Below are positions 63,206 to 64,000 of a DNA stretch of 64,000 nt, one piece after another (position 1 is the stretch's first letter; each line of letters starts with the position of its first letter). Location of the stretch: assembly GCF_024497955.1 (NCBI RefSeq), contig NZ_JANHKP010000010.1:1-64000 (forward strand), written 5' to 3'. Position numbers and translations under genes: made by a program. The notes below the pieces were generated by a model. The model did not search any database. It was not told the origin of the DNA and saw nothing but the letters and a program-made list of their open reading frames with translations. Source of the DNA: Streptomyces sp. C10-9-1. GTDB taxonomy: Bacteria > Actinomycetota > Actinomycetes > Streptomycetales > Streptomycetaceae.

Positions 63206-63405
63206 TGCAGCTGGTTCGCCCCGTCCGCCAGGCGGGAGGCGTCGTAAGAGGGAACCCGGTGGGAATCCGGGACTGCCCCGCAGCGGTGAGCGGGAACGAC
63301 CGCCGTCATACGCACTGGGCCCGAAGGGCCTGGGAAGCGACGGCCAGTAGGTGTCCTCCCCCGGGAGGGCGAGCCCGCGAGTCCGAAGACCTGCCGACTG
63401 CCCGC
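63206..63405 (+). ncRNA. Cobalamin (adenosylcobalamin) riboswitch
   Basis: The leader shows the conserved order of the B12 aptamer: GGTTCGCCCCGTCC near the 5' end, then AGAGGGAACCCGGTGGGAAT and CGGGACTGCCCCGCAGCGGTG at 63248-63290, and the B12 box AGTCCGAAGACCTGCC at 63380-63395. About 180 bases separate the B12 box from the metE start and can form the expression platform. With cobalamin bound, metE should be shut off and methionine made by the B12-dependent MetH instead. Confidence 0.93.
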
Positions 63406-63577
63406 GTGCGACCCGTTCGCGCGCGGAATCCCGGTGACCTCGAGGGCGGGTCGGCGTTCACACCGGGCGGTCGACCGCGCCGTGCCGCGCGGGGTCGTTC
63501 CCGTCCGGTCCGCCGTTCCTTCGCGCTCTCGTCCCGTCTCCGGGATCTCAGGGATCCATCTCGCGAAGGAGATCTCC

Positions 63578-64000
63578 GTGACAGCGAAGTCCGCGCCCGC
63601 GACAGCACGGCCCACCGTGTACGGCTACCCCCGCCAGGGGCCCAACCGGGAGCTGAAGAAGGCGATCGAGGGCTACTGGAAGGGCCGCGTCACCGCCGGG
63701 GCCCTCCGTGGCACGGCCGCCGACCTGCGCCGGGAGAACTGGCGGCAGCTCGCCGACGCCGGCATCCACGAGGTGCCGACCGGCGACTTCTCGTACTACG
63801 ACCACGTCCTGGACACCACGGTGATGGTCGGCGCGATCCCCGGGCGCCACCGCAGCGCCGTCGCGGCCGGCGCCCTGGACGGCTACTTCGCCATGGCCCG
63901 TGGCACGCAGGATGCGGCGCCGCTGGAGATGACCAAGTGGTTCGACACCAACTACCACTACCTGGTGCCCGAGCTGGGACCGGACACGGTGTTCGCGGCG
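63578..64000 (+). CDS. metE: Cobalamin-independent methionine synthase (cut by window edge)
   Basis: The 141 codons present are the N-terminus of MetE, which transfers a methyl group from 5-methyltetrahydropteroyl-triglutamate to homocysteine. [40 protein letters not shown] and [20 protein letters not shown] are unmistakable. Full-length MetE has about 770 residues, so most lies beyond the window. The GTG at 63578 has AAGGAG 7 bases upstream. Control by the cobalamin riboswitch just upstream is expected. Confidence 0.97.
   Translation, partial: MTAKSAPATARPTVYGYPRQGPNRELKKAIEGYWKGRVTAGALRGTAADLRRENWRQLADAGIHEVPTGDFSYYDHVLDTTVMVGAIPGRHRSAVAAGALDGYFAMARGTQDAAPLEMTKWFDTNYHYLVPELGPDTVFAA

Noticed and set aside
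63206..63577. B12 riboswitch as control of a ribonucleotide reductase gene
   Set aside because: Such a switch exists in Streptomyces, but the gene that follows is clearly metE.

Overview
The window is chromosomal DNA from a high-GC actinomycete, almost certainly a Streptomyces or a close relative. G+C is very high throughout, GTG starts are frequent, four-base stop/start overlaps are common, and the gene families are typical of the genus (DUF6233, PspAB/HtpX, GAF-SpoIIE phosphatases, an Agl-type sugar ABC operon without its own ATPase). I find no rRNA, tRNA, CRISPR, insertion sequence, integrase or phage module. Both ends cut genes: zwf at the left and metE at the right.

Layout. 1-8.4 kb: zwf, a tandem-repeat membrane protein, small hypotheticals, a VOC protein, a PAS-GAF-SpoIIE phosphatase with a fused kinase domain, a convergent STAS protein and a glutamate-type binding lipoprotein. 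8.6-17.8 kb: monomeric isocitrate dehydrogenase, then an alpha-glucoside uptake and hydrolysis operon whose first permease carries an inserted extracytoplasmic domain, and an orphan sugar-binding protein. 18-21.7 kb: PadR regulator with an FtsX-type ABC exporter. 21.8-26.6 kb: a GAPDH with an N-terminal extension, a LysE exporter, and a SulP transporter divergent from a MerR regulator. 26.7-30.6 kb: an iron-siderophore ABC importer behind an iron box. 30.7-36.1 kb: a tightly overlapping five-gene operon matching the STM4011 to STM4015 families (two radical SAM proteins, an alkaline-phosphatase-fold hydrolase, an ATP-grasp-like protein and a leucine-rich-repeat protein). Its function is unknown to me, and it is the best candidate here for an undescribed system. 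36.3-40.6 kb: a DUF6745 pair, a CsoR-type double operator in front of a 63-codon gene, DUF6233, pspAB and htpX.

40.9-46.2 kb holds a complete group 3b-like NiFe hydrogenase structural operon with its maturation protease and an extra cyclic-nucleotide-binding-fold protein. It is followed by DUF1918, a tandem universal stress protein, a KhtTU-like K+/H+ antiporter pair, a second SpoIIE phosphatase, two overlapping SPFH/band-7 genes and phosphoketolase. This part reads as a hypoxia, redox and membrane-stress neighbourhood. 58.1-64 kb: a VanZ-like membrane protein, a reductase-methyltransferase pair with paired TetR operators, a second TetR gene and a cobalamin riboswitch ahead of metE.

Regulation is unusually readable. 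Distinct inverted repeats sit at the agl operon, the MerR-SulP intergenic region, the iron importer, the 63-codon gene and the TetR-reductase intergenic region, and there is a metE riboswitch. All functional calls come from sequence reading and family knowledge; no database search was run.
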